From Pelomonas sp. CA6 (lineage in GTDB: Bacteria > Pseudomonadota > Gammaproteobacteria > Burkholderiales > Burkholderiaceae_C): a stretch of DNA of 64,000 bases. The stretch spans positions 558,001-622,000 of the forward strand of contig NZ_JAKZFD010000001.1 in the NCBI RefSeq assembly GCF_022549225.1, given 5' to 3'. Below the pieces are notes generated by a model. That model saw only the letters and a program-made list of their open reading frames with translations. It made no database searches and had not been told where the DNA came from. The position numbers were made by a program, and so were the translations under genes. Shown piece after piece: positions 37,590-45,935 of this stretch. Each line of letters opens with the position of its first letter. The first letter of the stretch is position 1.

Positions 37590-38705
37590 ATGGATGCATG
37601 GCTTGAACGGTTGGGGCAGGCGCAAAGCCTGGGCTGGGGCGGATTGCTGATCGGGCTGGTGTTCGGCTTCTTCGCCCAGCGCTCGCGCTTCTGCCTGCGC
37701 TCGGCGACCATCGAATTCTCGCGCGGGCTGCCGGGTGGCAAGCTGACCGTGTGGCTGTTCGCATTCTCCTTCGCCCTGCTGGTGACGCAGGGGCTGATCG
37801 CGCTGGGCTGGATGGATGTCGGCGCCGCGCGCCAGCTGGCCACGCGCGGCAGCCTCTCCGGTGCGCTGGTCGGCGGTGCGATGTTCGGCTGCGGCATGAT
37901 CCTGGCGCGCGGCTGCTCCAGCCGCCTGCTGGTGCTGGCGGCGCAGGGCAATCTGCGCTCGGTGCTGTCGGGCCTGGTGTTCGCGGTCACCGCGCAGGCG
38001 GCCTGGAGCGGCGCGCTGGCGCCGCTGCGCGAACACATCGCCGGCTGGTGGACGGTGGAGGGTGGCCCCGCGCGCGACCTGCTCGCGATCAGCGGACTGG
38101 GACGGCCCGCGGCGCTGCTGATGGGCGCGCTGTGGCTGCTGGCGGCGATCCGCTGGGCGCGGCACCAGCGCGTCGGTGCCTGGGGCTGGGGCGGCGCCTC
38201 CATGGTGGGGCTCAGTGTGGCCGGCGCCTGGTGGTTCACCGCCTGGGTGGCCTCTTCAGCCTTCGACGCCCAGCCCGCGCCGGTGCAAAGCCTGAGCTTC
38301 ACCGGCCCGTCGGCCGAGGTGCTGGTGCGCGTGCTCTTCGCGCCGGAGCGCGAGCCCAGCTTCGACTTCGGCCTGGTGCCGGGCGTGTTCCTGGGCTCCT
38401 TCCTCGCCGCCGCGCTGTTCCGCGAGCTGAAGCTCGAAGGCTTCAACGGCGGGCCGGCGATGCGCCGCTACCTGGTCGGCGCGATGCTGATGGGTTTCGG
38501 TGGCATGCTCGCGGGCGGCTGCGCGGTGGGCGCTGGCCTATCCGGCGCCGCCGTGTTCAATCTGACGGCCTGGATCACGCTGTGCGCGATGTGGGCCGCC
38601 GCCGCGCTGACCGACCGGCTGCTGGACCAGCGCGAGGCGCCGGTGGCCGCCACCGCCGCGCAGCCGCTGGACGAGGCGCTGCCGCAAACCACAACCAAGG
38701 GATGA
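37590..38705 (+). CDS. YeeE/YedE (TsuA/SoxT-like) sulfur-compound permease
   Basis: 371 residues with nine or ten hydrophobic segments. The two pseudo-repeats each carry the conserved Cys motifs: GCGMILARGCSSRLL (about residue 95) and GGMLAGGCAVGAGLSG (about 305). In the E. coli relative TsuA/YeeE these cysteines pass thiosulfate through the membrane. In sox clusters the homologue is called SoxT. Here it may import thiosulfate or sulfur for assimilation or for signalling to the cytoplasmic SoxR. The downstream hydrolase follows directly. Confidence 0.9.
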   Translation: MDAWLERLGQAQSLGWGGLLIGLVFGFFAQRSRFCLRSATIEFSRGLPGGKLTVWLFAFSFALLVTQGLIALGWMDVGAARQLATRGSLSGALVGGAMFGCGMILARGCSSRLLVLAAQGNLRSVLSGLVFAVTAQAAWSGALAPLREHIAGWWTVEGGPARDLLAISGLGRPAALLMGALWLLAAIRWARHQRVGAWGWGGASMVGLSVAGAWWFTAWVASSAFDAQPAPVQSLSFTGPSAEVLVRVLFAPEREPSFDFGLVPGVFLGSFLAAALFRELKLEGFNGGPAMRRYLVGAMLMGFGGMLAGGCAVGAGLSGAAVFNLTAWITLCAMWAAAALTDRLLDQREAPVAATAAQPLDEALPQTTTKG

Positions 38706-38707
38706 CG

Positions 38708-39652
38708 ATGAATCGGATCAAGAGCGCGCTGACCGCACTGGCGCTGAGCACCGGACTGTGGGCGGCGCCCGGCGCGCAGGCGCAGAGCCTGAAGGCGCAG
38801 CAGGTCTCGCCCCATGCCTGGATGGTGCAGGGGCTGTCCGCGCTGGGCTCGCCGGCCAATCGCAATTTCATCTCCAACGCCAGCTTCGTCATCACCGGCG
38901 AGGGCGTGCTGGTGGTGGACGCGCTGGGCTCGCCGGCGCTGGCCGAGGAGCTGCTCGCCGAGATCCGCAAGCTCACCGACCAGCCGGTGCGCTGGGTGGT
39001 GCTGACCCACTATCACGCCGACCACATCTACGGGCTGCAGGCGCTGAAGGCCGCCGGCGCCACCGTGATCGCCCATGCCGGCGCGCGCGAGTACCTGAAC
39101 TCCGAAACCGCCAGGCTGCGCCTGGAAGCCAGCCGCAGCGAACTGGCGCCGTGGATCGACGCCAGCACCCGGCTGGTCGACGCGGACCGTTGGATCAGCG
39201 GCCCGCTGGACCTGAAGGCGGGCGGGCTGACGCTGCAGATCCGCCCGGTGGGGCCGGCGCACACGCCCGAGGACCTGGTGGTCTATCTGCCGCAGGACAA
39301 GCTGCTGATCGCCGGCGACCTGGTGTTCCGCGGCCGCGTGCCCTTCGTCGGCCAGGCCGACAGCCGGCGCTGGGTGCAGGCGCTGGAGCAGCTGCTGCGC
39401 TTCGACGCCGAGGTCATCGTGCCGGGCCATGGCCCGCTGTCGCATGAGGCGCGCGCCGACCTGGAGCTGACGCGCGACTACCTGGTCTACCTGCGCGAGC
39501 GCATGGGCGAGGCGGCGCGCAACATGGAGCCTTTCGACGAGGCCTATGCGCGCACCGACTGGAGCCGCTTCGAGAAGCTGCCGCTGTTCGGCGTGGCCAA
39601 CCGCATGAATGCCTACAACACCTATCTGCTGATGGAGCAGGAGTCGCGATGA
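38708..39652 (+). CDS. SoxH-like periplasmic metallo-beta-lactamase-fold hydrolase
   Basis: 314 residues. Signal peptide to about residue 26 (AQA). Metal-binding motif HYHADH near residue 101, further ligands in PAHTPEDLV, IAGDLVF and PGHGPLS. This fits SoxH and related quinoprotein-linked hydrolases; the substrate in sulfur metabolism is not settled. ATG at 38702 overlaps the permease stop, but the ATG at 38708 has better Shine-Dalgarno spacing. Its stop overlaps the next start (ATGA). Confidence 0.87.
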   Translation: MNRIKSALTALALSTGLWAAPGAQAQSLKAQQVSPHAWMVQGLSALGSPANRNFISNASFVITGEGVLVVDALGSPALAEELLAEIRKLTDQPVRWVVLTHYHADHIYGLQALKAAGATVIAHAGAREYLNSETARLRLEASRSELAPWIDASTRLVDADRWISGPLDLKAGGLTLQIRPVGPAHTPEDLVVYLPQDKLLIAGDLVFRGRVPFVGQADSRRWVQALEQLLRFDAEVIVPGHGPLSHEARADLELTRDYLVYLRERMGEAARNMEPFDEAYARTDWSRFEKLPLFGVANRMNAYNTYLLMEQESR

Positions 39653-40143
39653 CGCTGCGTCGCCGCGAGGCCCTGCTGCTCGCCGCGGCGCTGCCGCTGG
39701 CCGCGCGTGCCGCGCCCGAGCGCGGCGAGCTGCCGGACTGGCCCGCCCAGCTCGCGCTCGCCGACGGCGGCACCCTCGAGCGCGCGGCGCTGCTGGCGCG
39801 GCCGCTGATCGCGGTCTGGTGGTCGCTGAGCTGCGTCTACTGCGAGCGCCACAACCCGCGCGTCGCGGCGCTGTGGGCGCGGCTGCAGCGGCTGCCGCAG
39901 CAGGCGGTGCCGCGCGTGCTGGGCTTTCCGGTGGATGGCACGCCGGCGCAGTGGCTCGCGCACCAGCGCGAGCGCGGCTGGGCCTTCCCTCAGGTGCAGG
40001 ATGCGGCGGCGCTGCGCCAGCGCCTGGGCCTGCGCCGCGTGTTGCCGCTGACGCTGCAGGCCCGCGCGGGCGGGGCGCTGCAGATGCTGATTCCCGGCGA
40101 GATGGCCGACGAGGACGTGCAGGCGCTCTGGCCCGCGGCCTGA
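39649..40143 (+). CDS. Exported thioredoxin-like protein (SoxW-like)
   Basis: 164 residues. An Arg-rich signal sequence (RRREALLLAAALPLAARA) leads to a thioredoxin-like fold with CVYC in WWSLSCVYCERHNP, and a TlpA/AhpC-like order of strands. It is likely a periplasmic reductant that keeps SoxY or SoxX thiols active, the role given to SoxW. No CcdA/SoxV-type electron donor is seen in the window. Coupled to the hydrolase gene by a 4-nt overlap. Confidence 0.8.
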   Translation: MTLRRREALLLAAALPLAARAAPERGELPDWPAQLALADGGTLERAALLARPLIAVWWSLSCVYCERHNPRVAALWARLQRLPQQAVPRVLGFPVDGTPAQWLAHQRERGWAFPQVQDAAALRQRLGLRRVLPLTLQARAGGALQMLIPGEMADEDVQALWPAA

Positions 40144-40156
40144 GCCGCGCCGCGAT

Positions 40157-42088
40157 TCAGCGCGGTTCGGCCGCCGCCAGCGCCTTGGCGATGCGGTGGC
40201 GCGCCACCGTGGGCTTGGGCACGCGCACGTCGAACCAGCGGCGGATGTCCTGCTCCAGCGCGATGCCGTGCATGAAGTTGTAGATTGCCTTCTTGAGCGC
40301 CCGACCCATGGCGTCGTGGTCGGTGCCGGTGGGGTCGACGAAGCCCACGTCGTTCTTCGCGAAGCGCCCCGGCGGCAGCGGCAGCAGCCGCACGCCGTAG
40401 GCCTCCGGCTCGCGGCCCACCGGCGAGTGCACGGTGCAGGCGAAGCGGTGGAAAAAGCCGCTGTGGATGCAGCCGTTCTCGAACAGCTGGCGCACATACT
40501 CCAGCGCGTCCACCGTGTCCTGCACGGTCTGCGTGGGGAAGCCGTACATCAGGTAGGCGTGGACGAGCACGCCGGCGTCGGCGAAGGCGCGCGTCACGCG
40601 CGCCACCTGGTCCACCGAGACGCCTTTCTTCATCAGCTGCAGCAGCCGGTCCGAGGCCACCTCCAGCCCGCCGGAGATCGCGATGCAGCCGCTGTCGGCG
40701 AGCAGCCGGCACAGCTCGGGCGTGAAGGTCTTCTCGAAGCGCACATTGCCCCACCAGCTGATCGCGACGCCGCGCGCCAGCAGCTCCTGCGCCAGCGCCT
40801 TCAGCACCTTGGGCGGCGCGGCCTCGTCGACGAAGTGGAAGCCGGTCTGCCCGGTCTCGGCGACGATGGCCTCGATGCGGTCCACCAGGGTCTTGGCCGA
40901 CGCGGCTTCGTAGCGCGAGATGTAGTCCAGCGAGATGTCGCAGAAGCTGCACTTCTTCCAGTAGCAGCCCTGGGCCACCGTGAGCTTGTTCCAGCGCCCG
41001 TCGCTCCACAGCCGATTCATCGGGTTGAGCATGTCCAGCAGCGACAGGTAGTCGCGCAGCGGCAGCCCGTCCCAGGTCGGCGCGCCGACGTCCTCGAAGG
41101 CCACGTCGGGTTCCGAGAAGTTGAGGTAGCGGACCTGGTCCTGGCCCTGCGCCTCATCGCGCTCGCGCACGAAGCAGCGCACCAGGCGCTGGCGCGAGCG
41201 GCTGCCGGCCAGGTGCTCCAGCAGCGCCAGCAGCGGGCGCTCGCCGGCGTCCAGCGTCACATAGTCCACGTAGTCGAACAGGCGCGGCTCGGCGAGCTCG
41301 CGCAGCTCGGTGTTGACAAAGCCACCGCCCAGCACGATGGGCAGCCGCGGGCGCAGCCGGCGTATCGTCTGCGCGATGCGCAGCGCGCCGTAAACCGCGC
41401 CGGGGAAGGGCACCGACAGCAGCACCACGCCGGGATCGTGCGCGGCCAGTGCCTGCTCGGTGAGTTCGGCCAACAGGCGGTCGACCAGGTTGGGCGGCGC
41501 CTGCAGCGCATCGTGCAGCGGGTCGAAATGGGGCTGCGCGGTGGCCAGCTGCTCGGCGTAGCGCACGAACTCGAAGCGCGGATCCACCGATTCGCGCAGC
41601 ACGTCGGCCAGGTCGTTCAGGTACAGCGTGGCCAGGTGGCGCGCGCGGTCCTGCAGCCCCAGCGCGCCGAAGGCCCAGGCCAGCGGGTCCTCGCCGTCCT
41701 CGGCGACATAGCTGTCCAGCGACGCGAAGCGGGCGCCCTCGGGCAGGAAGCCGCGCGTGTTGATGCGGTGCGCCAGCGTGGGGTCACGGCCCTGCAGGAA
41801 GGTGATCGCCGGCGCGATGGTCGCGCGGTAGCGCTCGTAGCCGGCGACGAAGGCCGTCGAGGCCGGGCCGCGCCGAGCCGGGTCGATCGCCTGCACCACC
41901 TCGTGGATCTGCGCCAGGCCCTCGCGCGAGAACAGGCGCAGCACCAGGCCCAGCGCCAGGTCCTGCTGGCTGGCCTGCACGCCGCGCGTGCGCAGGAAGC
42001 CGGTCAGGTAGGCGGTGGAGGGGTAAGGCGTGTTCAGCTGCGTCATCGGCGGGATGAGCGACAGCACGCGGGGCAGGGCGGCGGACAT
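40157..42088 (-). CDS. B12-binding-domain radical SAM protein
   Basis: 643 residues. The N-terminal half has a cobalamin-binding Rossmann-like layout (VVLLSVPFPG, LPIVLGGGFVNTE, DYVTLDAGERPL). The radical SAM core holds CYWKKCSFC (CX4CX2C spacing, known in this subgroup) near residue 386, then FVDEA, ISGGLEVASDRLL and YLMYGFPTQT. The ATG at 42088 was taken as start because the upstream extension lies inside the HU terminator. The gene is convergent with the SoxW-like gene. Such proteins do methyl transfer or ring chemistry; its substrate is unknown. Confidence 0.85.
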   Translation of the reverse strand: MSAALPRVLSLIPPMTQLNTPYPSTAYLTGFLRTRGVQASQQDLALGLVLRLFSREGLAQIHEVVQAIDPARRGPASTAFVAGYERYRATIAPAITFLQGRDPTLAHRINTRGFLPEGARFASLDSYVAEDGEDPLAWAFGALGLQDRARHLATLYLNDLADVLRESVDPRFEFVRYAEQLATAQPHFDPLHDALQAPPNLVDRLLAELTEQALAAHDPGVVLLSVPFPGAVYGALRIAQTIRRLRPRLPIVLGGGFVNTELRELAEPRLFDYVDYVTLDAGERPLLALLEHLAGSRSRQRLVRCFVRERDEAQGQDQVRYLNFSEPDVAFEDVGAPTWDGLPLRDYLSLLDMLNPMNRLWSDGRWNKLTVAQGCYWKKCSFCDISLDYISRYEAASAKTLVDRIEAIVAETGQTGFHFVDEAAPPKVLKALAQELLARGVAISWWGNVRFEKTFTPELCRLLADSGCIAISGGLEVASDRLLQLMKKGVSVDQVARVTRAFADAGVLVHAYLMYGFPTQTVQDTVDALEYVRQLFENGCIHSGFFHRFACTVHSPVGREPEAYGVRLLPLPPGRFAKNDVGFVDPTGTDHDAMGRALKKAIYNFMHGIALEQDIRRWFDVRVPKPTVARHRIAKALAAAEPR

Positions 42089-42104
42089 GCGACAACTGTA
42101 GGAG

Positions 42105-42133
42105 CAAAAAAACAAACCCGGCCGGAGCCGGGT
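42105..42133 (-). terminator. Rho-independent terminator of HU gene
   Basis: On the leftward strand ACCCGGC and GCCGGGT pair around TCCG and are followed by TTTGTTTTTTT. It lies 41 bp after the HU stop and just ahead of the radical SAM start. Confidence 0.92.
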
Positions 42134-42173
42134 CTGCATCAGGACGCGAATCGGGCCCAAGGCCCGACGGACA

Positions 42174-42515
42174 TCACTTCTTGGCGGCCTTCTTGGCGGG
42201 CTTGGCTTCGGCCTTGGCGCCGGCCTTGCGGGCAGCAGCCTTGGGATCCACGGCGGCCTTGAAGCCGGCGCCCGGGGTGAACTTCGGCAGCTTGGCCGCG
42301 GCGATCTTGATCTTCTCGCCGGTGCTGGGGTTCACGCCGGTGCGGGCGGCGCGGGCATGCTGCTTGAAGGAGCCGAAGCCGGGGATGGCCACGGTGCCAC
42401 CCTTCTTCACCGTGGTGACCACGGCGTCCAGCAGGGTTTCGAGGATGCGGCCGGCTTCGGCCTTGGTCAGCTCGTGCTTGGAAGCCAGGTGTTCGATCAG
42501 TTCGGTCTTGTTCAT
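42174..42515 (-). CDS. hup: HU family DNA-binding protein with Lys/Ala-rich tail
   Basis: 113 residues. Residues 1-90 are a standard HU (MNKTELIEHLA at the start, VTTVKKGGTVAIPGFGSF, the beta-arm region ARTGVNPSTGEKI). About 23 extra residues at the C-terminus are almost all Lys and Ala, like histone H1 or the tailed HU proteins of Bordetella. The tail should increase non-specific DNA compaction. It is monocistronic with its own terminator. Confidence 0.95.
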   Translation of the reverse strand: MNKTELIEHLASKHELTKAEAGRILETLLDAVVTTVKKGGTVAIPGFGSFKQHARAARTGVNPSTGEKIKIAAAKLPKFTPGAGFKAAVDPKAAARKAGAKAEAKPAKKAAKK

Positions 42516-42770
42516 TCGATGTGACTCTACAGAGGTTAGGCCCGGCGCGCTGCCGGACGGCGCGTATTGTGCGCGAGAAATGAGGCGGCTGGCTGCGGGG
42601 TTGCCCCGGGAGGGCCGATGACATCGCCGCTGCGGGCGGATGGCGGGCGGGAGGGCCGATCAATAGGGGGGTGTGGGGGTGTTTGGGCGGCGTAACTAAA
42701 GGTAGAGGGGGGTGTGGGGGCAAGACCTGGCCCTGGGGGTGGGTTGGTGTGGCTGCGGTTGATGGTTGTG
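42516..42770. other. G-rich gap upstream of HU, no gene seen
   Basis: The HU promoter must lie here, but no good -10/-35 pair was found. From about 42660 the top strand carries several runs of five or six G (GGGGGG, GTGGGGG), which may be able to form G-quadruplexes. Frames here are not protein-like. Confidence 0.5.
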
Positions 42771-43193
42771 CTCCGGCTCGGTTCCAGCGGGGTTCCGGCC
42801 GGGTTCCGGCCTGGCGGCCGGGTAACTTTCTTCTGGGGGCCCAGAAGAAAGTCACCAAAGAAGAGGGCCTGAATACGATTTGACCGAGGCCCGCGCTGAA
42901 CACCGAGTCATGGCCCGACCACCACCCGGGCAACGCCACCACTCAGGCATCAAGTCGCTCGCCGAGTACGGCTCGACTCCACGCTGGGCCTCGTGCCTAG
43001 GCTCGCTGCCGGTGCTGGCGGCTCCATGCCGCGAGCATCGGCGCCCCCTGGGGGGCTGCCCAGCGGAACCGCTGGGCTTGGGGGGCAGGGCCGAGCGCCG
43101 GGCCGCCCCAAGCCGGCCCACTTGGCGATGCTGGCGGCTCAATGCCGGCGGCATCGCCGCCCCCATGGGGGGCCGGCCAGGGTACTCCCTGGA
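42771..43193. repeat. Long repeat, left copy (R6), inverted relative to 52.8-53.4 kb
   Basis: About 400 bp nearly identical to the reverse complement of 52.85-53.40 kb. In order it has GGTTCCGGCC-type direct repeats, a 28-bp palindrome (42825-42852, arms ACTTTCTTCTGGG and CCCAGAAGAAAGT), about 170 bp of shared unique sequence, the stem GCCCAGCGG-AA-CCGCTGGGC (43058-43077), the GGCGATG unit and the stem CCAGGG-TACT-CCCTGG (43177-43192). Frames through it are not genes. Confidence 0.9.
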
Positions 43194-43221
43194 CGAGGGG
43201 CCCCACTCCCAGAGGCGTATT

Positions 43222-43803
43222 TCAGGACACCAACAGCTTGTGCACCAGGTCCGGCGTGCTGGACGCGCCGTATTTGCGCATCAGCCGGGCGCGGTAGACA
43301 TCGATGGTGCGCGGGCTGACGTTGAGGCGGCGGCCGATTTGTTTGCTGGTGAGGCCTTCGATCAGCAGCGCCGCGATTTCGCGTTCGCGCGCGGTGAGCT
43401 CGGCCTTGATCTGGCGGTGCGCGGAGAGATCCTCGAAGCTCCAGATGCCCGCGGCATGCGGCTGCGAGGGGTCCAGCGCACGGCCGGAGACATGGCACCA
43501 GAACAGCTCGCCAGCCCGCGCACCGGCGACGCGCTTCATCACGCGCTCGTCGGCATAGCGGCCGTTCTCGTCGAGCTGGGCGACGATGCGCTCGCCAGTG
43601 CGCTGGAATTCCGCCAGGCTGGGATAGAGCAGTTCGAAGCTGCGGCCGATCAGCTGCTCGCGCGTGGCACCGAAGATCTCCAGCAGCTGCCGGTTGCAGT
43701 CGCGGATCAGCCGGTTCTCCGAGATCACCAGCCCGATGGGCGCCAGTTCGAAGGCCCAGCGGTAGTCCAGCGGCGGACCGCCATCGGGAGGCGGGGCCGT
43801 CAT
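43222..43803 (-). CDS. PAS/LuxR-type transcriptional regulator
   Basis: 193 residues. A PAS domain (about 15-125: WAFELAPIGLVISENRLIRDCNRQLLEIFG) is followed by a GerE/LuxR helix-turn-helix (TAREREIAALLIEGLTSKQIGRRLNVSPRTIDVYRARLM). There is no receiver or kinase, so the PAS domain itself probably binds the signal, as in the PAS-LuxR regulators of some short-chain acid degradation genes. The start overlaps the thioesterase stop (ATGA). Divergent scoAB is the likely target. Confidence 0.9.
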   Translation of the reverse strand: MTAPPPDGGPPLDYRWAFELAPIGLVISENRLIRDCNRQLLEIFGATREQLIGRSFELLYPSLAEFQRTGERIVAQLDENGRYADERVMKRVAGARAGELFWCHVSGRALDPSQPHAAGIWSFEDLSAHRQIKAELTAREREIAALLIEGLTSKQIGRRLNVSPRTIDVYRARLMRKYGASSTPDLVHKLLVS

Positions 43804-44216
43804 AGCAGGGCGTAGGTCGTGGTCGCCTGCACCGCGAGACGGCCATCCTCGCCAAAGATGTCGATCTGCCCGAAGGCGAGGCTCTTGCCGCTGCGCAGCA
43901 CCCGCGCGCGCACCTCGCAACGCGGGCCACCGACGGGACGCAGGAAGCTGGTGTTCAGCTGCACCGTGGTCATGGGCCGGAACTCGCCCAACTGCGCCAT
44001 CATCGCCAGCACCATCGCGGTGTCGGCCGCGGCCATCGCGGCCTGGCCGCACATCACGCCCCCGACATGCACCAGCGCCGCATGCACCGGCATGGACAGG
44101 TCCACCTCGCCTGGCGCGGCGCGCAGGACCTGCAGGTCCAGCGCGACGATCCAGGGCGCGAAGATGCGGGGAATCTGGGCTTGCAGATCGGCGGCGGTGA
44201 TCGTCGGCTGGCTCAT
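43800..44216 (-). CDS. PaaI-type hotdog thioesterase
   Basis: 138 residues with the PaaI-family core VHVGGVMCGQAAMAAADTAM, followed by TTVQLNTSFLRPVGG and a C-terminal strand VQATTTYALL. It would hydrolyse an acyl-CoA. It is coupled to the LuxR-type regulator and divergent from the CoA-transferase genes, which suggests a role in controlling CoA availability during ketone-body or short-chain acid use. The substrate is unknown. Confidence 0.87.
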   Translation of the reverse strand: MSQPTITAADLQAQIPRIFAPWIVALDLQVLRAAPGEVDLSMPVHAALVHVGGVMCGQAAMAAADTAMVLAMMAQLGEFRPMTTVQLNTSFLRPVGGPRCEVRARVLRSGKSLAFGQIDIFGEDGRLAVQATTTYALL

Positions 44217-44285
44217 GCGTGGACAAAGACAGGTCGGGACGCGATCGGGCGGCCGCCGCGCGGGGCGACCCCCGGGGGGCGGATG

Positions 44286-44340
44286 AAATCTTAGGCGATT
44301 TCGCGTAATCGACTACGTATCGCCTTAAGTAGTACGCTTC
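44286..44340. promoter_or_regulatory. Divergent promoter region with AT-rich dyad
   Basis: In the thioesterase/scoA gap, CTAC (44313-44316) and GTAG (44329-44332) are inverted, and GCGTA (44303-44307) and TACGC (44333-44337) flank them. It lies 37-71 bp before scoA and is the probable site for the adjacent PAS/LuxR regulator. Confidence 0.45.
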
Positions 44341-44373
44341 GGCCCGTTCGATTCCAAGCATGGAGACCAACGC

Positions 44374-45075
44374 ATGAACAAGCTCTATCCCAGCGCGGCC
44401 GAAGCCTTGAAGGGCATCGTCGCGGACGGGCAGCTGATGGCCGTGGGCGGCTTCGGCCTGTGCGGCATCCCCGAGGCGCTGATCGCGGCGCTGCGCGATT
44501 CCGGGGTCCGCGACCTCACGGTGATCTCCAACAACGCGGGCGTGGACGGCTTCGGCCTGGGCCAGCTGCTGGAGACGCGGCAGATCAAGAAGATGATCTC
44601 CAGCTATGTGGGCGAGAACAAGGAGTTCGAGCGCCAGTACCTGGCCGGCGAGCTGGAGCTGGAGTTCACGCCGCAGGGCACGCTGGCCGAGAAGCTGCGC
44701 GCTGGCGGCGCCGGCATCCCGGCCTTCTTCACGCGCACCGGCGTGGGCACCATGGTCGCCGACGGCAAGGAGCTGCGCGAGTTCGACGGCCACACCTATG
44801 TGATGGAGCGTGCGCTGAACCCCGATGTCTCGCTGGTGAAGGCGCACATCGCGGACAAGAGCGGCAATCTGGTGTTCCGCCGCACCGCGCGCAACTTCAA
44901 CCCGGCCGCGGCCATGGCCGGCAAGATCACCGTGGTCGAGGTGGAGCAAATCGTCGAGGTGGGCGAGCTGGATCCGGACGCCGTCCATCTGCCGGGCATC
45001 TATGTGCACCGCATCGTGCACAACCCGACCCCCGAGAAGCGCATCGAGAAGCGCACCACGCGCAGCGCCGCGTGA
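44374..45075 (+). CDS. scoA: Succinyl-CoA:3-ketoacid CoA-transferase subunit A
   Basis: Moves CoA from succinyl-CoA to acetoacetate, allowing use of ketone bodies or polyhydroxybutyrate breakdown products. 233 residues; typical of family I CoA-transferase alpha subunits: VGGFGLCGIPEALI, NNAGVDGFGLGQLL, GAGIPAFFTRTGVGT and the closing HRIVHNPTPEKRIEKRT. It is followed after 33 bp by scoB, the usual pair. Confidence 0.95.
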   Translation: MNKLYPSAAEALKGIVADGQLMAVGGFGLCGIPEALIAALRDSGVRDLTVISNNAGVDGFGLGQLLETRQIKKMISSYVGENKEFERQYLAGELELEFTPQGTLAEKLRAGGAGIPAFFTRTGVGTMVADGKELREFDGHTYVMERALNPDVSLVKAHIADKSGNLVFRRTARNFNPAAAMAGKITVVEVEQIVEVGELDPDAVHLPGIYVHRIVHNPTPEKRIEKRTTRSAA

Positions 45076-45108
45076 GCCGCGACGGCCCGAACGAATTAGG
45101 AGACTGAC

Positions 45109-45747
45109 ATGCCCTGGACCCAAGACCAGATGGCGGCGCGCGCCGCCCAGGAACTGCAAGATGGCTTCTACGTGAACCTCGGCATCGGCATCCCGACGCT
45201 GGTGGCCAACCATGTGCCGGCCGACATCGAGGTGTGGCTGCAGAGTGAGAACGGCATGCTGGGCATCGGCCCCTTCCCGACCGAGGACGAGGTGGACGCC
45301 GACCTGATCAACGCCGGCAAGCAGACCGTCACCACCATTCCCGGTTCGTCCATCTTCGGCAGCCACGACTCCTTCGCGATGATCCGCGGCGGCAAGATCA
45401 ATCTGTCCATCCTCGGCGCGATGCAGGTGACCGACAAGGGTGATCTGGCCAACTGGATGATCCCCGGCAAGATGGTCAAGGGCATGGGCGGCGCGATGGA
45501 CCTGGTGGCCGGCGTCAAGCGCGTGATCGTGCTGATGGAGCACGTGGCGAAGAAGAAGGATGGCAGCGAGGACCTGAAGATCCTGCCGCAGTGCACGCTG
45601 CCGCTGACCGGCCAGGGCGTGGTCAATCGCATCATCACCGACCTGGGCGTGATGGACGTGACCGAGCAGGGCCTGAAGCTGGTCGAACTGGCGCCTGGCG
45701 TGACGCGCGAGCAGATCCAGAGCAAGACCGGCGTGCCGCTCATCTGA
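45109..45747 (+). CDS. scoB: Succinyl-CoA:3-ketoacid CoA-transferase subunit B
   Basis: Beta subunit, 212 residues, carrying the catalytic Glu in [12 protein letters not shown], where the covalent glutamyl-CoA forms. [15 protein letters not shown] and [17 protein letters not shown] are diagnostic. AGGAG precedes the ATG. A hairpin 11 bp after its stop may mark the end of the scoAB transcript. Confidence 0.96.
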   Translation: MPWTQDQMAARAAQELQDGFYVNLGIGIPTLVANHVPADIEVWLQSENGMLGIGPFPTEDEVDADLINAGKQTVTTIPGSSIFGSHDSFAMIRGGKINLSILGAMQVTDKGDLANWMIPGKMVKGMGGAMDLVAGVKRVIVLMEHVAKKKDGSEDLKILPQCTLPLTGQGVVNRIITDLGVMDVTEQGLKLVELAPGVTREQIQSKTGVPLI

Positions 45748-45757
45748 ACCCTGGGCA

Positions 45758-45779
45758 GGGCCGGTCGGGAGACCGGCCC
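45758..45779 (+). terminator. GC hairpin after scoB
   Basis: GGGCCGGTC and GACCGGCCC pair around GGGA. There is no T run, so factor-independent termination is doubtful. The remaining gap to 45935 shows no clear promoter. Confidence 0.4.
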
Positions 45780-45935
45780 GGCAGGCCGCGGCGGGGTGTG
45801 GCCCGCGGCCCTTGTCCAGTGCATTTTTCACGCCCCGGCCTGCTGTTGCCGCTCATTGCACCTTGATCGTTTCCGTCGCGGTTTCCGTCATGGACGGCCG
45901 CTACATTGCGCCCGATGCCATTGCTGGGGCCGATC

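Noticed and set aside
42880-43815. Open frame of about 311 codons running from the repeat across the LuxR gene
   Set aside because: The first part translates the repeat and the rest is the antisense of a clear PAS/LuxR gene; there is no domain and no Shine-Dalgarno.
44217-44300. Riboswitch or small RNA in the scoA gap
   Set aside because: No recognisable aptamer or terminator-flanked structure was found; the only signal is the AT-rich dyad.
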